The notes under the pieces: generated by a model
The model's input: only the letters and a program-made list of their open reading frames with translations
Databases searched by the model: none
Told to the model about the DNA's origin: nothing
From: Hericium rajendrae
Taxonomy: Eukaryota > Basidiomycota > Agaricomycetes > Russulales > Hericiaceae
Length of the DNA: 64,000 nt
Direction of reading: 5' to 3'
Assembly: GCA_033439255.1 (NCBI GenBank)
Contig: CM065882.1
Location: 868,001-932,000, forward strand
Shown here: positions 48,083 through 60,401 of the stretch, piece after piece
Position numbering within the stretch: position 1 is the first letter of the stretch
Layout of the letters: every line of letters starts with the position of its first letter
Translations under genes and position numbers: made by a program

Positions 48083-49918
48083 TTATCCATAGACAATCGC
48101 CATGTCCGTTTCACCGCCATCGTCCTCATCCCCGTCAATATCATCGTCATCTACGTGCCACCGTCGCCTGCTATAGCGCCCCTCGTCAACCCACACATTG
48201 CGAAGCCCGCTCTTCTCCATATCCCACTGAGAGCTGCCGACAAGGCGAGGCGCGAATTCGTGGAACTGATCTTCCGTGATATCGCAGTCTCGGATATGAA
48301 CGCTGTCCACAGTGCGCTCCTCCATCTCCGCGTCCTTCCGCAGCTGCAGTCCGTCGAGCAAGTTGTGCAGCAGCTCAGGGCTGCCCACGAAGTCCGCCAT
48401 CTCGAATGCGAGATGCGTCAGGGCGGGCATGACGGGGCCGACGGGGATCTCTGCCTGGGTGGGCAGCTTCTCTATGTCGGTGAGGGTGCGCAGATCCAGA
48501 ATCGGACCCTCGAGCTTTTTGAACATATCTGCGAAGCCGAATATGGGCAGCCCGCTGACGCGGACGTCGCGCAGGCCTTCGATGTGGCCGAACGCATACA
48601 GCCACTCCCGCTTCCCGAAGAAAAATTCGCCCTCGATCGACAGAGCCTCGAGGTCCTCCAAGGGCAGCGAATGGCACATGGCCAATACGAAGACCTTGCA
48701 GAGCTCGCTTGGGTGATGGGGCAGGGAGAGTGAGAGGCTATACTTTGGCCGCCAGTCGGGCATGTATCCTTCCCAATCCTGGAACGAATAGAAGTCGGTG
48801 CCGAGATGCATGGAGATGCCGGCGCCTCCGAGATGTGTAATGCGAAGGCTGCGCAGGGGAGTTGGGTCTCGGAAGCGCTCAGCCTCGGGATGGTCGTTTG
48901 CGAGTGAAGTGGTGAGAGCGATCATAAGGACGATGGAGGGGAGGCAGTCAAGAGCGTCGGGGTCATGCCGCAGCCTGACATGCGCCTTCGCGGTGTTTGG
49001 AAAGACAAGGCGACGGACGAAGTCCAAGCCGTCCTGCACTATGGTGTCTGTGAGCTCGAGGCTCTCAAGGTTGGGGAGCGAGGCGGTTGGACCTGTAAGC
49101 TCGCTCATTGAGTCGAGATCTAGCCCAGAAGGTGGAAGTATGCCGCATAATGAAAGCTCTAACAGTGAGGGCATATTATCAAGGAGTTGGAGAAGAACAT
49201 GGAAGGTCGGTCGCAACCTGGGGTTGACCGGCCCAAGAGTTAGGTGCGTCAGCTGGGTGTACAAAAGGGGCGAATCCCAGCTGATGGTACAGTATTTCAG
49301 AGAAAGGCGTTTGAGGCGTGGAGCTGTACCCTGAAATATATCATTGGGCAACATCAGCGTGGTGCCGCCACTCGAATAGTTGTGCAATTGGAAATTTTGC
49401 AGCATTGGGGCGGGATGTTGACACAAAATCGAGATCAATCCAGCATCGTCGAATTGATGCAAGCGCGGAACCAGCAATGTCAGGCGACGCACACGAGACA
49501 TGTGTTGAAGTACGGCGATAAGACTGTTGTAAAGGGCTTTGTCGTCATGGCGTCTGCGAAGCTCGACGTCGATGTCTAGCTGCGCCATCTTCACGCGCTG
49601 CAGCATAAGTTCTGTCCATTTTGGCCACCTGAAGATGATATAGCTCCATAGAGAGGGAAATCCAAGGGCCACATCGCGCCAGCGCCGGCAAACATGTGTC
49701 ACCGTGATCCATGTGCGCTCGGACGGCGGATATCTCGTCCACTGGAATGGGTCATTTGGAGGGCTAAAAGAAAATATATGTGCGAGGATTTCGTCTGGGA
49801 GCCGGGATACGGGAAGATATGCGTTTCGGAGAGTCTTCTCTGCAGGTGAGAGATTATCGTTGGCAGTTGCCTGCGGCTCTGCAGCCACTATGTCTTGCTG
49901 TGCATTGCTTGTTTCCAT
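48083..49918 (-). CDS. F-box/LRR-type protein
   Basis: Single exon, 611 aa, starting METSNAQQD. An F-box lies at about residues 38-90 (VSRLPDEILAHIFSFSPP ... WITVTHVCRRWRDVALGFPSLWSYI), typical of the very large Agaricomycete F-box families. Downstream, irregular leucine-rich segments resemble LRR units (LKRLSLKYCTISWDSPLLYTQLTHLTLG, LLELSLCGI, LESLELTDT). The C-terminus is highly acidic (DDDDIDGDEDDGGETD). Presumed substrate receptor of an SCF ubiquitin ligase; the substrate cannot be deduced. Not closely related to the F-box-like pair around PDAT. Confidence 0.85.
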   Translation of the reverse strand: METSNAQQDIVAAEPQATANDNLSPAEKTLRNAYLPVSRLPDEILAHIFSFSPPNDPFQWTRYPPSERTWITVTHVCRRWRDVALGFPSLWSYIIFRWPKWTELMLQRVKMAQLDIDVELRRRHDDKALYNSLIAVLQHMSRVRRLTLLVPRLHQFDDAGLISILCQHPAPMLQNFQLHNYSSGGTTLMLPNDIFQGTAPRLKRLSLKYCTISWDSPLLYTQLTHLTLGPVNPRLRPTFHVLLQLLDNMPSLLELSLCGILPPSGLDLDSMSELTGPTASLPNLESLELTDTIVQDGLDFVRRLVFPNTAKAHVRLRHDPDALDCLPSIVLMIALTTSLANDHPEAERFRDPTPLRSLRITHLGGAGISMHLGTDFYSFQDWEGYMPDWRPKYSLSLSLPHHPSELCKVFVLAMCHSLPLEDLEALSIEGEFFFGKREWLYAFGHIEGLRDVRVSGLPIFGFADMFKKLEGPILDLRTLTDIEKLPTQAEIPVGPVMPALTHLAFEMADFVGSPELLHNLLDGLQLRKDAEMEERTVDSVHIRDCDITEDQFHEFAPRLVGSSQWDMEKSGLRNVWVDEGRYSRRRWHVDDDDIDGDEDDGGETDMAIVYG

Positions 49919-50778
49919 GCGTCACTTCTTCTCGAAAAGTGACTATCCCCTAGCAATATGCGTCAGTTCGTCCATTAGGATAACAGGGACATGCACGACA
50001 TACTGAGTCTTGAACGATCAGTCGTCGCAAGTCACTGGCGAAGATCGCGGGTACTCTAAGAAGCATTCCGCATGATCAGCAAAGTAGAACAAGCGATTCA
50101 CTGACAAGCTCACTTGGAATCCTAGAAATCTACTGCACTCGCAACACCGTCAAGAAGTTGTCACGCAGAATTTCAGCGAGCGCTTTGTGGAAAACGATTG
50201 AGATTGGGTAGAGGAGTAACCGCCGGTAACCGTAAAGGTTGAGAGTAAGTTAGGAATTACCTAACAAGGTTATTGCTTCGATTACCTAATCAACGCTGTT
50301 CAGCATCCTTCCAGCTCTCAAGTTCTTCGTGACGACGTCGTCGAGTCGTCGCTCCAACCTCTAAGAACAGCTCTCGAGGGATCCTCTTGAACTCTTTACT
50401 GAAGACATGCTTATTTTCAGGCTTATACTCAGGCTCTGCAGACTTTTTCCCTCTTGAATTATCGGAACAACAAGACGGGGAGTCGGGACACTTTCGTCGA
50501 GTTTTGTAGTGTTAATGTTGCATTGGCCCCGAGCGTAAAGTGAAGCTATTTGAAGCTTGACAGTACTCTCCGTTCATACTCTGGGACCGGTATCTTGGTC
50601 GATAACTCGCCTCTTCGATTGTATGTTTCATATTCTAAATCAACCTTTTCATTATAATCGCTCTGTCAGACTCACCCCGTCGGTTTCGAATATGGGCCGG
50701 CGGACTGACTTGACTTCGGTATGAAAAGCCTGATGATTCGCATTTGACCGTCACCATTCCCTCTTATCTCTGACCATC
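49919..50778. other. Divergent intergenic region (F-box/LRR / carboxypeptidase 1)
   Basis: 860 bp with no recognised gene. The segment at about 50215-50300 repeats TTACCTAA and GTAACCG words. No clear TATA box before 50779. Confidence 0.4.
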
Positions 50779-53250
50779 ATGAGGCTGCTTTCCGCTCTTG
50801 GCTGTCTTACAGTTCTCTGCTCTACGTGCTTGGCTGGTCCGACTGCAGGAGGCATGCGCCAGGAAGTGCATGTTCAAGAACCTCGCGAAGGCCTCGCACT
50901 TTCTCCGGACGACGTTGCCGATACTCCAAGCGATGAATTGATGACGCGAGGTGGATCAATGAATGGATTTTCTAATCCTGCATCACACCAGTTCTACGTC
51001 GATGGGAGGACTATTCCAGAAGGTGCATCTCATAGACTACGGTGCTTCATATCTCTGACTGCAGATCAGTACACTTCGACGCCGGCCCATCGTGGTCTGG
51101 GCTCATGCCTATCTCTAATGATATTAATGAGACGAGGAAACTGTTCTTCTGGTTTGTTGCTTTGTCTTCCTGCTCATCCGCTGAACTAACGAATGTGGTA
51201 CAGGTTCTGGCCGACGACAAACCCAGATAATGCCAATGATCTCGTGTTCTGGACTAATGGTCAGTTTTGTGCTAAGGACAAATGTGACATTTGATCAACA
51301 ACTGAGTCATTATCATAATGCTTAGGAGGACCGGGTTGTTCGTCCATGGAAGGCTTTTTGCAAGAGAATGGGCCGATATGTGAGTAATTGTCAGTTCATA
51401 GAGCCAATCGAAACGTCATCGAGATTTCAATAGCATGGTCATGGGGGCAAGAGAGCCCTTCAGCGTATGTTCTCGCCCCATATGGCACCGTCCGAGATGT
51501 CTTATAATCGCGTCTCCCAGGAATTCATGGTCTTGGACTCAGTTGGCCAACGTGATTTGGGTAGAACAACCCGCTGGGGTAAGCCATTGAAATGCTGCAA
51601 GGTTTGCGATATTTGACTCTAGCTTCGTCCTCAGACTGGGTTCAGTCAGGGCACTCCCAATGTTAAAAATGATGATGATCTCGCGATGGAAACAGTCGGC
51701 TTCATGCAACAGTTCCTTGAGGTGTTTAGCGAGCTGAAGGGTGGCAACCTTTTCCTGACGGGTGAAAGCGTAAGTCACGGTTATTTCTCAGTGCCGACGT
51801 TTCTGACGAATAGCCCACAGTATGCTGGTTACTGTGAGTGTCTTATGTATATTCTGACACGAACAAGCTCACTGATACGTGATCAGTTGTTCCGTACATC
51901 GCGAACTACATCTACGAGCACACGGACGATATCCAGCTCAACCTCAAGGGCATCTGGATCTCCGATCCCTCACTCGCGTATCCTGTAATACAGTCACAGA
52001 TTCCGGCACTTCGATTTGTTCAGGTGCGTCTGCAACACAATTTCCGGCTTGGCGTCGGCTCACTGTAGAACGCAGGCGAACAGAAATGTCTTCCCCTTCA
52101 ACACTACCTTCATGGCGGAGTTGCAGGAGATGTCAGACTCATGCGGATACACAACTTACACCGACCAGAATCTAAAGTACCCTCCAACGTCACCGGCCCA
52201 GTTGCCAGCCGCTTCGAATGGGTCCTCCTCCGCGGTCATCCCGAGATGTGATATGCAAGGTCTCATCTACCAGGAAGCTATGAGGTATGTTTGCAGACCC
52301 CTCTGACGGATGTGATGTATCATTTAACGTGCCGTGTCTTAAAGGCTGAACCCGGCGTTTGACCCTTATCGGGTGACTGATATGTGGCCAGAACCTTGTA
52401 AGTAAAATTCAACTGCACAGGTCCGGTGCATGGCACTCAACTCAGATGTTTTTCAGGGAGTGTAATGGGCTTCCCGCGACTCACGCAAGGATCCATTTAT
52501 TTTAACAGGTGTGTTTGCCGATTCATTCGCTATTCATTTTATTTATATTTTTCATAGAACAGATGTATGAAGATGTTCCCTGTCTTTATCTCTGTCTCAT
52601 ACTCTATCTAGGTTCAAGACGTCCTACATGCTCCTCACATGAACTGGACGATCTGTTCTGAGACCAAGGTCTATGTCAATGGGACAGACAACAGCCTTCC
52701 CTCCACGCTAAGCGTACTCCCCAATGTGATCGAGAAGAGTGAGCGCACAGTCATTGCGCAGGGCCTCGCGGTGCGTATCAATGTATCTGTATATTGTTGT
52801 CTCCATAACATGGCGACGTAGGATTTCGTGATCTTGGCAGAGGGGACACGGTTGGCCATCCAGTGCGTCTTATTTATTGAATGGCTCCGATGCTCGGTCT
52901 GAAGCTTTGCAGAAATATGACCTGGGGCGGGGCGCAAGGATTCCAGACACCCATTCTGAATGAGAGCTTTGCAGTCAATGACTTCGGCATATATGGGAAT
53001 ATGCACCAAGAGCGAAAGCTGACCTGTGCGTTCAGCTGTTTCTGACTTTGTTCTAAGCACTGACGCAACTGTTCGACACGCAGACGTAGAGTTTTATTTT
53101 AGTGGACACATGACACCTCGTAAGTCTTCGAGCATGCTGTTCTCGAATGCAGCCGTTGATTAGGTGAAAACTACAGAATTTGTCCCATGGGCTGCATACC
53201 AGACTGTCGAGTACCTATTGGGGAAGAGAGGTTCGCCTTCGGTTGTATAA
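50779..53250 (+). CDS. Secreted serine carboxypeptidase, S10 family (copy 1)
   Basis: Removes C-terminal residues from peptides, secreted or vacuolar. Eighteen exons, about 517 aa: 50779..51022, 51070..51151, 51204..51259, 51326..51379, 51434..51464, 51521..51578, 51635..51769, 51821..51833, 51887..52023, 52076..52284, 52345..52397, 52457..52508, 52558..52564, 52612..52770, 52822..52862, 52913..53025, 53084..53119, 53177..53250. A signal peptide is evident (MRLLSALGCLTVLCSTCLAG). Family motifs: [20 protein letters not shown], catalytic Ser in GESYAGY (split by an intron), Asp in GLADFVILAEG, His in SGHMTP. N-glycosylation sequons such as NGT and NMT occur. It is tandem with copy 2 and has two extra introns, one of which leaves a 7-nt exon. 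Confidence 0.9.
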
Positions 53251-54363
53251 TGGATCTAGAAGGTTGTGTAGGCATATTGGGAATTGATCTCATCATCTTT
53301 TTTGTTTCTGCAGTCCGCGGCTCGGGTGCGTCTTCGGGTGCTGTTTCCGCGTTGTCCTTCGATGATGCAAGCAATTCCGTATCTCCATGCGCATTTACCT
53401 TTGTGATTCTCGGATCCAATTCGACTTACATTCTAGATTGATTCAGCAATGGCTAGTGAAAGGTAGGCCACGTGCGTATGGATCTTCCTTCGGATTGACA
53501 TTGTGCTTGTTCAATGTTTCCAGGTCGCACGGCCGCTATCAGCGGATGGGGCGTTTGGCCGATCAATTTCCTTATTTATGCTGTCCAGGGTTGCTCATGC
53601 TTCTTGTCATGAAGCGCGGGCTGCATACGGGGCAGAGGACCAGACACAATTGTCACAGCGTCTGTGCTAATCCTTCTGCGCACTTCTATTGCCGAGGCAT
53701 CATCTTGGAACTTGTCCCTACTAGTCCTCGTGAAGCTCGGGGCTTGTGGTACAACCAGCAGTGCGCCTTTAGCGCGGGGTCGGCCCCAACATGTTGACGG
53801 GTCTCACGCTTCGGTGGTCTATACAGGTGAGTTTCGTCCCACTGTTCTCTGGGTTTCGTCTTCTCGGAGGGGCCGGACAACCCGCTACTAACGGCGGCCC
53901 GCGCTCGTGACGGGCGTCGAATCACTCACCCGCATGGTGCTCCTCCATCTGTCCCTTTCCGCGCGCATGCCGCGCAGTCCACCGACTGCCATCCATAGGG
54001 TCCTATACGCCGAGACGCGCGATCTCTGGCATTATCATCACTTTTATATTCAGGTCCACTGGTCCATCATGTCATGTCGTCATTTCGAAGCCTATTTGTC
54101 GCTTCGCAGCTCGCATGGAGTTGTGCGATCCGAAGCTGTAAGTCGTCACCCTGGACTTGACATGGCCGACGGAGCCATCTGACTCAGATTTATGTCCGAC
54201 CTTCTATCTTATAGCCATGCTGCTTCGTATTCTCCGAGTCACAAGTCACTGGTGATGGGTGCAATTGTCCAATTCATACTGTGTTGCATGCTCCCGGGGC
54301 AGTATAAAAGCAGTTGTTCCCCAGACAAAAAGGTCGAGCGTCCGGCGTTCAGCACCCGCCCCC
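53251..54363 (+). promoter_or_regulatory. Intergenic region with carboxypeptidase 2 promoter
   Basis: No gene firmly supported in 1.1 kb. A hydrophobic stretch at about 53522-53580 reads RTAAISGWGVWPINFLIYAV in one frame, possibly a remnant of a small membrane protein, but no consistent gene model was found. TATAAAAG at 54303..54310 lies about 55 bp before the ATG of carboxypeptidase 2, a good TATA box. Confidence 0.5.
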
Positions 54364-56847
54364 ATGAAAGGCCTTCAATCCCTTTTCTGTGTGGTTCCAG
54401 TTCTCTATTGGCTTATCAGCCTGCCTCTCGCTTCCGCAGACATACGCGATGTGGTGCGCAAGCAGAAGGCGAGACATGAGAGCTTCATGCAGAAGCATAC
54501 AGTCCCTGCGCCGGCGATTCGCGCCCGCGACGACGACAACAGCGGCCTGCTGAAGCGGCAGGATGGCTCGACTATCCACTTTGCGAACCCGAAGGCGCAG
54601 GAATTCTTTGTCGATGGAACGAAGATCCCGGATGGTGCGCTTTTAGGTCGTCTTTGCGATGTATTTAGATTGACGGAGTGCGGTTTCAGTGGAATTTGAT
54701 GCGGGTCCTTCGTGGTCAGGCCTCATTCCAATTTCGGGCAATAAGAACGAGACTCGGAAGTTGTTCTTCTGGTTCTGGCCGACTACGAACGTCTCGAATG
54801 CCAACGACCTCTTGTTCTGGACCAATGGTGCGTCTGTTATATGTATCATTCATGTATAGATGAACCCATGCACTTTTATTTTATAGGCGGACCTGGATGT
54901 TCATCCTTGGAAGGATTCCTGCAAGAGAATGGACCAATTTGTACCTTCGATCAGTCGTCCGCTGAAGCTTGGCTGACTTATGCTTCTGGTTTGCAATAGC
55001 CTGGTCATGGGGGCAATCGGGACCCACGCCGTGAGCCTTTCTTAGTTGTGTCTCTTCAGATCACGCGCTGATCATTTCCTTCTCAGAAACCCCTGGTCTT
55101 GGACTAACCTATCTAACGTCGTTTGGGTTGAACAGCCAGTGGGAGTACGTAACTTCTCATCCAATAGACCAATTCTTATCCTAATGATGGGACGTTTCTG
55201 TTGTAGACTGGGTTTAGCCAAGGCGAACCCGATATTTCCAATGACGACGAACTGGCAGCAGAGGTGTTCGGTTTCCTCCAACAATTCCTTGAGGTTTTCC
55301 AAGAGCTTAAAGGTAGCAATTTCTGGGTTTCGGGAGAGAGCGTATGTCTCCCATGTAAACTTCAGTTCATACCTATTCATTCACCTGCGATACGCAGTAT
55401 GCTGGCTTCTGTAAGATGACTTGCAGGTCTCGCGTATATGGTTGAACTGATCTGGGTCATTCACTAGACGTCCCATACATCGCAAACTATATTTACGAGC
55501 ATCCTGGTGGCCTCGACCTCGACCTCAAGGGTATCTGGATTGCGGACCCTTCCTTAACCTACGATGCTGTACAAGAGGAAATTCCAGCGCTCCGGTTCGC
55601 ACAGGTAAGCACAATTCGTTTTCGCCTCTTTTACGCATTGACAACGTTATTTCAGGCCAACCAAAACGTCTTTCCATTCAACAGCTCATTCTGGGCGGAG
55701 CTGCAGACCATCTCCGACGAATGCGGTTACACGGACTACCTGGACAAATTTGTCACATATCCACCCAAGGGCCAGCTTCCGCTTGTCGGCACCAACGGAA
55801 CCTTCCGTACGACTGGAGAGTGTGACATCTACGACTTGATCGTGAACGAGGTTAGCGTGTGAGTATCATATGGTTATGCCACATGAAGCTAGTAATTATT
55901 GATGATTTTGTTTGCCAGATTGAACCCTGCCTTTGATATCTATCGTGTGACGGAGGCATGGCCTGTCCCTTGTGAGTGATCTGTATTCCTCGAACGTCCA
56001 ATTGCGCTGATCATGAGTTCAGGGAGCGTGCTCGGGTTCCCCAGATCCACGCAAGAGTTTGTGTATTTCAATAGAACTGACGTAGGATCTACTCTGCCCC
56101 TTTTCGATTAACTAGAAGCTCACATAGTCGATTCTTCCATAGGTCCAAGATGCTATCCACGCGCCGCATATTGTATGGGAAACCTGTGCAAACGGCGACG
56201 TCTACATCAATGCGACCACTGGCAGAGGCGGACGCGACCAAAGCATCCCATCGACACTGAGCGTCTTGCCCAACGTCATTGAGAAGAGCGAGCGCGCTGC
56301 CATTATCCATGGCCTCGCGGTGCGTCTCGTGTTTTGAATATGTTTCGAGATTGGGTACTGACCTTATGAGAATTATAGGACTTCATCCTCGTCGCCGAAG
56401 GGACACGAATTGCTATTCAGTACGTGTCTTCTATCTCAGGTCACCCAGAGTCACCTGATGGGCTTGCTTCTGCGTTGTAGGAATATGACTTGGGGTGGTG
56501 CGCAAGGTTTCCAAAACCCGATAGAGAAAGAGACTTTCACCGTCAAGGACATTGGCGTCTATGGTAACACTCATGAGGAGCGTGGACTGACTTGTGCGTG
56601 TGTTTCTGTCTTGCCCCCGCCTATCATTCTTATAACATACACCCGTTGGATACAGATGTGGAGTTCTACTACAGTGGGCATATGACGCCACGTACGTAGT
56701 CATTTACGGTCTGCTAAAATCTGTCGTGCTGACGGTCGCTGTTCATCGGGTTCATCGATTTTTGATCCTGCGACAGAATTCGTTCCCTGGGCTGCGTTCC
56801 AAACCATCGCATATGTGCTTGGGAAAGCGGACTCGGTTTCGGCGTAA
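54364..56847 (+). CDS. Secreted serine carboxypeptidase, S10 family (copy 2)
   Basis: Sixteen exons, about 529 aa: 54364..54634, 54690..54827, 54887..54940, 55000..55030, 55088..55145, 55207..55341, 55398..55410, 55468..55604, 55656..55858, 55919..55971, 56023..56081, 56143..56319, 56379..56419, 56481..56593, 56656..56691, 56777..56847. The N-terminal signal sequence (LYWLISLPLASA) precedes a probable propeptide ending near LLKRQD (Kex2-type KR). S10 motifs: [20 protein letters not shown], Ser in GESYAGF, Asp in GLADFILVAEG, His in SGHMTP. Exon sizes mirror copy 1 closely, including the 13-nt exon after GES. A TATA box lies just upstream. Confidence 0.9.
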
Positions 56848-57743
56848 TCTGCTGAACCGAATACCTGCACACCTGTGTGGTCATTTTTTGTTAATTTCTA
56901 GGAGTCATATTGGCCGAAGATACACGAACCATTGGATTGACATCTTGTCGATGCAACTTTCATCATCCTGATATCAAAGTTGTCTGGTATGCGAAATCAC
57001 GCCCATTAGTTTGGTACCGCCGTGATGAAAATGGTACTGAGATCGCAACGAAAAGCCCTGGACTATTATGTGTTGATGCGCAGACTCTTGTGTGAAATTG
57101 CTGTCACCGCATGACCGAGATCCTTCATCACGTCTGCGATGTTGTAAACGATCTATCTGGACAGCATGTCGATGCTGGACATGAGAGTTGGATAGAGTAC
57201 TTACTTACTCTGCCTTTGCTAGGGATCAATCATCGATGCATCGAGCTATGATAGGTTTTACTCCAGCGCCTGCTGCTAGTCTGCTGCTGTATGCCAGCCT
57301 GTAACACTGCTGTAACGCGCTCTGCCTCAGTACACTTTGGACTCTTCCTTCTCCTCACGACCTCAACGCTTGGCGCCTGCTGCGCATTGCAATCTATCTT
57401 TATGAATCACCGCCCATGATGTCGTGGATGTACAGTTACGGCGTATGGTGCACTGCCACGCGTAAACTAGTCTCCTGATGATACATGTCCGACAGCAGGC
57501 GCACGAATCGCGCCCGCCACCGAAGTTTCTGCTCTTGGACATGGGCCACTATGGTCACTTGCCGAGGCACTCTATTCATCGCTTTGCGCCCTTCTATCAT
57601 CTATGTAATGATGCCTGAAATAGCCTCAGAAGTCTACAGTGCAGTGGTCGCGAGGGCCCGTATATAAGTCGAACTTGATGTGCTGGTCGGTTTTCTCATC
57701 CTAGATTTCCTCCACTCCAGCTGAAAGGCACCAAATTGCAAAA
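56848..57743 (+). promoter_or_regulatory. Intergenic region with AKR3 promoter
   Basis: 896 bp without a recognised gene. TATATAAG (57661..57668) lies about 80 bp before the first ATG of AKR3 at 57744 and is a plausible TATA box. Confidence 0.5.
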
Positions 57744-59472
57744 ATGGCAATGATTTATTTAGGTGCGTCCCTGCCAGGTCTCCTGCTCTTCGTCGTTGCC
57801 CGCTGAGGGCCGTAGCGGCACGGCGGGCCGTTCACACTCGCTGCCTACCATGTCTCGTCCACAATCGCCTTTTATACGATTTATCTTTACTCAAATCTCC
57901 CTTCGTTAATCTGAACTGCCTGGTTTTGTAGGCCACGCTCTCTACAAGAAGGTTACCAGCAGTAAGCAGAAGAAGCAAGAAGCCAAGATGCTCGAGACGG
58001 CTGTCGAAGTCAGTGTTCCTGCACTAAAGCTGAACAATGGCACACAGATGCCGGTGGTCGGCCTTGGATGCTGGATGGGCACGCCGGGAGGCGGCGAGAG
58101 GGTGAATTCGATGGTAAAGAAAGCGTTGAAGGTGTGTGTATCTCGCGTTCGGAGTGCCGCTTGACATCTGACCTGGGATTTGCCGAGAAGCTTGGATACA
58201 GACATTTTGATACCGTGCGTTTGATCTTTCGATGTTTCCTTCGTGAAAGTGCAAATCACTCATGCTATCCTTTCTCTGGTAGGCTGCTGGCTATGGTATG
58301 TCATGGCGCTCTAATTCCGTGTATGAATCACTCAATCTTTCGTTTTCTCGTAGCCAACGAAGAGCAAGTCGGTAATGCACTTCACGAATCGGGCATCCCG
58401 CGCTCGCAGATATTTGTCACGACGAAGTTGGGGTAAGTCTGCTAATTACAGTGGTTCAAGAGGCAGCATTGATCGCTCACATCACATAGGAATCAAGACC
58501 ATCACCGCGTGGCCCATGCATTCGATGACTCCCTACGCCGGCTCAAAATTGATTATGTGGATTTGTATCTTATGCATTGGCCACAAGCTGTTGGCGAGAA
58601 TGGTCAGTCGATTTTGGTCACCGGGGCCCTATGCGGGCTTTCGACTTTGTCTTGTCACTTCACAGATTTCATGCTAACGACTGCGTGATCAATTCCAGGT
58701 GTCACCCTCCAGCCCGACGAGCATCCCAACATCATCGACACCTGGCACGAGATGGAGAAACTACTCGATAGTGGTACATGTCTCACGCACTCAAGCGCTC
58801 GTCGTTCAGAAACTCACGCGTACTAGGTCGGGTCAAGGCCATCGGCGTCTCCAACTTCTCCATCAAGCTGCTTGAGAAGCTTATCTCACAAGCTCGCGTC
58901 GTTCCTGCTGTAAATCAGGTTGAGCTGCATCCGTGCCTGCCGCAGATGGAGCTGAAGGCATACTGCGACTCGCGAGGCATAGCGCTCACTGCGTATTCTC
59001 CACTGGGTACGTTTCTCTCTTCTAATGTACTCTGGGATGAGTCGGCATTTACCCGTGGATCAGGCCGCCCACTTCCGAAAGACAAGCGTGGGGACCTACC
59101 CATGCTTTTGGAAGAACCCACCGTTGCCCGCCTCGCGCACAAGTACAAGGCGACCCCAGCGCAGATCCTTATCAGCTGGGGTGTCCGCCGCGGGACACCT
59201 GTCATCCCAAAGAGCGAGGACGTCGCCCGTCTGAAGTCAAATATCAACGTACGCATGACCTTCTATTATCTCCTCACACTGATGTTCTGATCGTGGAATT
59301 GTAGCTATTGAGGCTCGAGGACTCCGACATGCATGCCATTGACGCAATCCATCGTACGCCGGGCATGCACCGCTCCTTGTTGACCTACCATGGGCTCGAC
59401 CCCGGACGCGTGTTCGGGTGGACATACGACCAGATGGGCTGGAACATGAGAGCGGGTGGTTTTGTGGTCTGA
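57744..59472 (+). CDS. Aldo-keto reductase AKR3 with N-terminal extension
   Basis: Predicted NADPH-dependent carbonyl reductase. Model: join(57744..57762, 57932..58131, 58191..58214, 58283..58295, 58354..58432, 58490..58602, 58699..58773, 58827..59006, 59064..59248, 59305..59472), 351 aa. Tetrad: HFDTAAGY (Asp, Tyr), VTTKLG (Lys), LMHWP (His); the cofactor motif is IPKSEDVARL. Compared with AKR1, AKR2 and AKR4 it has an extra Lys-rich N-terminus (about residues 7-30, KKVTSSKQKKQEAK) from a separate first exon, lacks the intron after GMG, and ends differently (MRAGGFVV). The next in-frame ATG at 57990 is an alternative start. It is the most diverged of the four copies. Confidence 0.88.
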
Positions 59473-59731
59473 GCAATGATACTCCTCTGCGTTCTCAATA
59501 TGCCTCATACCCCGTCTGTTGAAATGCTAACACGCAATTGAGTTTCTGCCCTTTCATCTTCTGACAGTGATGACTTCAGTTTTCTCTATTCCACAAAGGT
59601 TTCAAAGGACAAGTCCTAGGCACTTCATTCCCGTGATTTCTCCGAAATGGATAATGCTATACCGGTGTTGCGCAACTCATAGTCAATGCACATTGTAGCA
59701 TCAGCAAGGCTGTGTAGGAGTAGATTTTGAC

Positions 59732-59800
59732 TGGACACATCCGGAATTGAACCGAACATCTCACATGCTAAGCGAGCGTGATAAACTACACCATGCGCCC
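59732..59800 (-). pseudogene. Degenerate tRNA-Ala (AGC) copy
   Basis: 69 bp resembling the intact tRNA-Ala at 62160..62233 on the same strand. Anticodon loop TTAGCAT is kept, but three bases of the D arm and two between the anticodon and T arms are missing and several stem pairs are G-T. Acceptor ends can still pair. Likely a decayed copy from the same duplication that made AKR3/AKR4. Confidence 0.75.
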
Positions 59801-60401
59801 ATAAGCGCCTACATAATCTCACTAACCCGAGCGTGGGAGACTTTGCAGCTGCTGAACCAAACTCAGAGGTACTTAGGTGCGGGTTTGATCACTTGACAGA
59901 GGCTACTCACACTGGGTAAGGTCGGCGATGGTTGTAGCTGCCAGGATCGCCGACTTCAGGCGCGACTGGTACAGTAAGAGTGATCATTGGGCTGGTATTT
60001 ACTACAGAGCATGCTTGGAGGATGTAAACCCAGATCCATCTTGACCGGAACAGAGGGCACGGAAGTGAAATTGCACAATATATTTGTCGAAGTCCGAGTT
60101 ACGATCCGCACGGTTACTTATCGATATCTCCGCTACTGACCTCGCATCTGCAACTTAAAGGTAGTCACCATGATATCATCGCAATCCTTGGTAACGGCTG
60201 ATCAAGGAGCCTATCAGCTGCTTGCATACCACTGATATACATAGCGACGACGACAGCGGGAGACTTCGCGACGTTCTCTCCCGCGCCCACTACCATAGAG
60301 AACTACGCAGTAGGTATTCACTTGCAGTCTTTCGGCATCATATCCTAATTGAATATGCCGCATCCAGCCTCGGAACACAAGAAGCAATCCCAATTAACGT
60401 G

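Noticed and set aside
53187-53441. Extension of carboxypeptidase 1 beyond 53250 through an extra intron
   Set aside because: The terminal codons up to TAA at 53248..53250 align with the end of copy 2, so the open frame downstream is treated as 3' untranslated sequence.
53447-53820. Small membrane protein gene (GWGVWPINFLIYAV segment)
   Set aside because: Hydrophobic stretches occur in different frames, and no set of introns gave a complete, supported protein.
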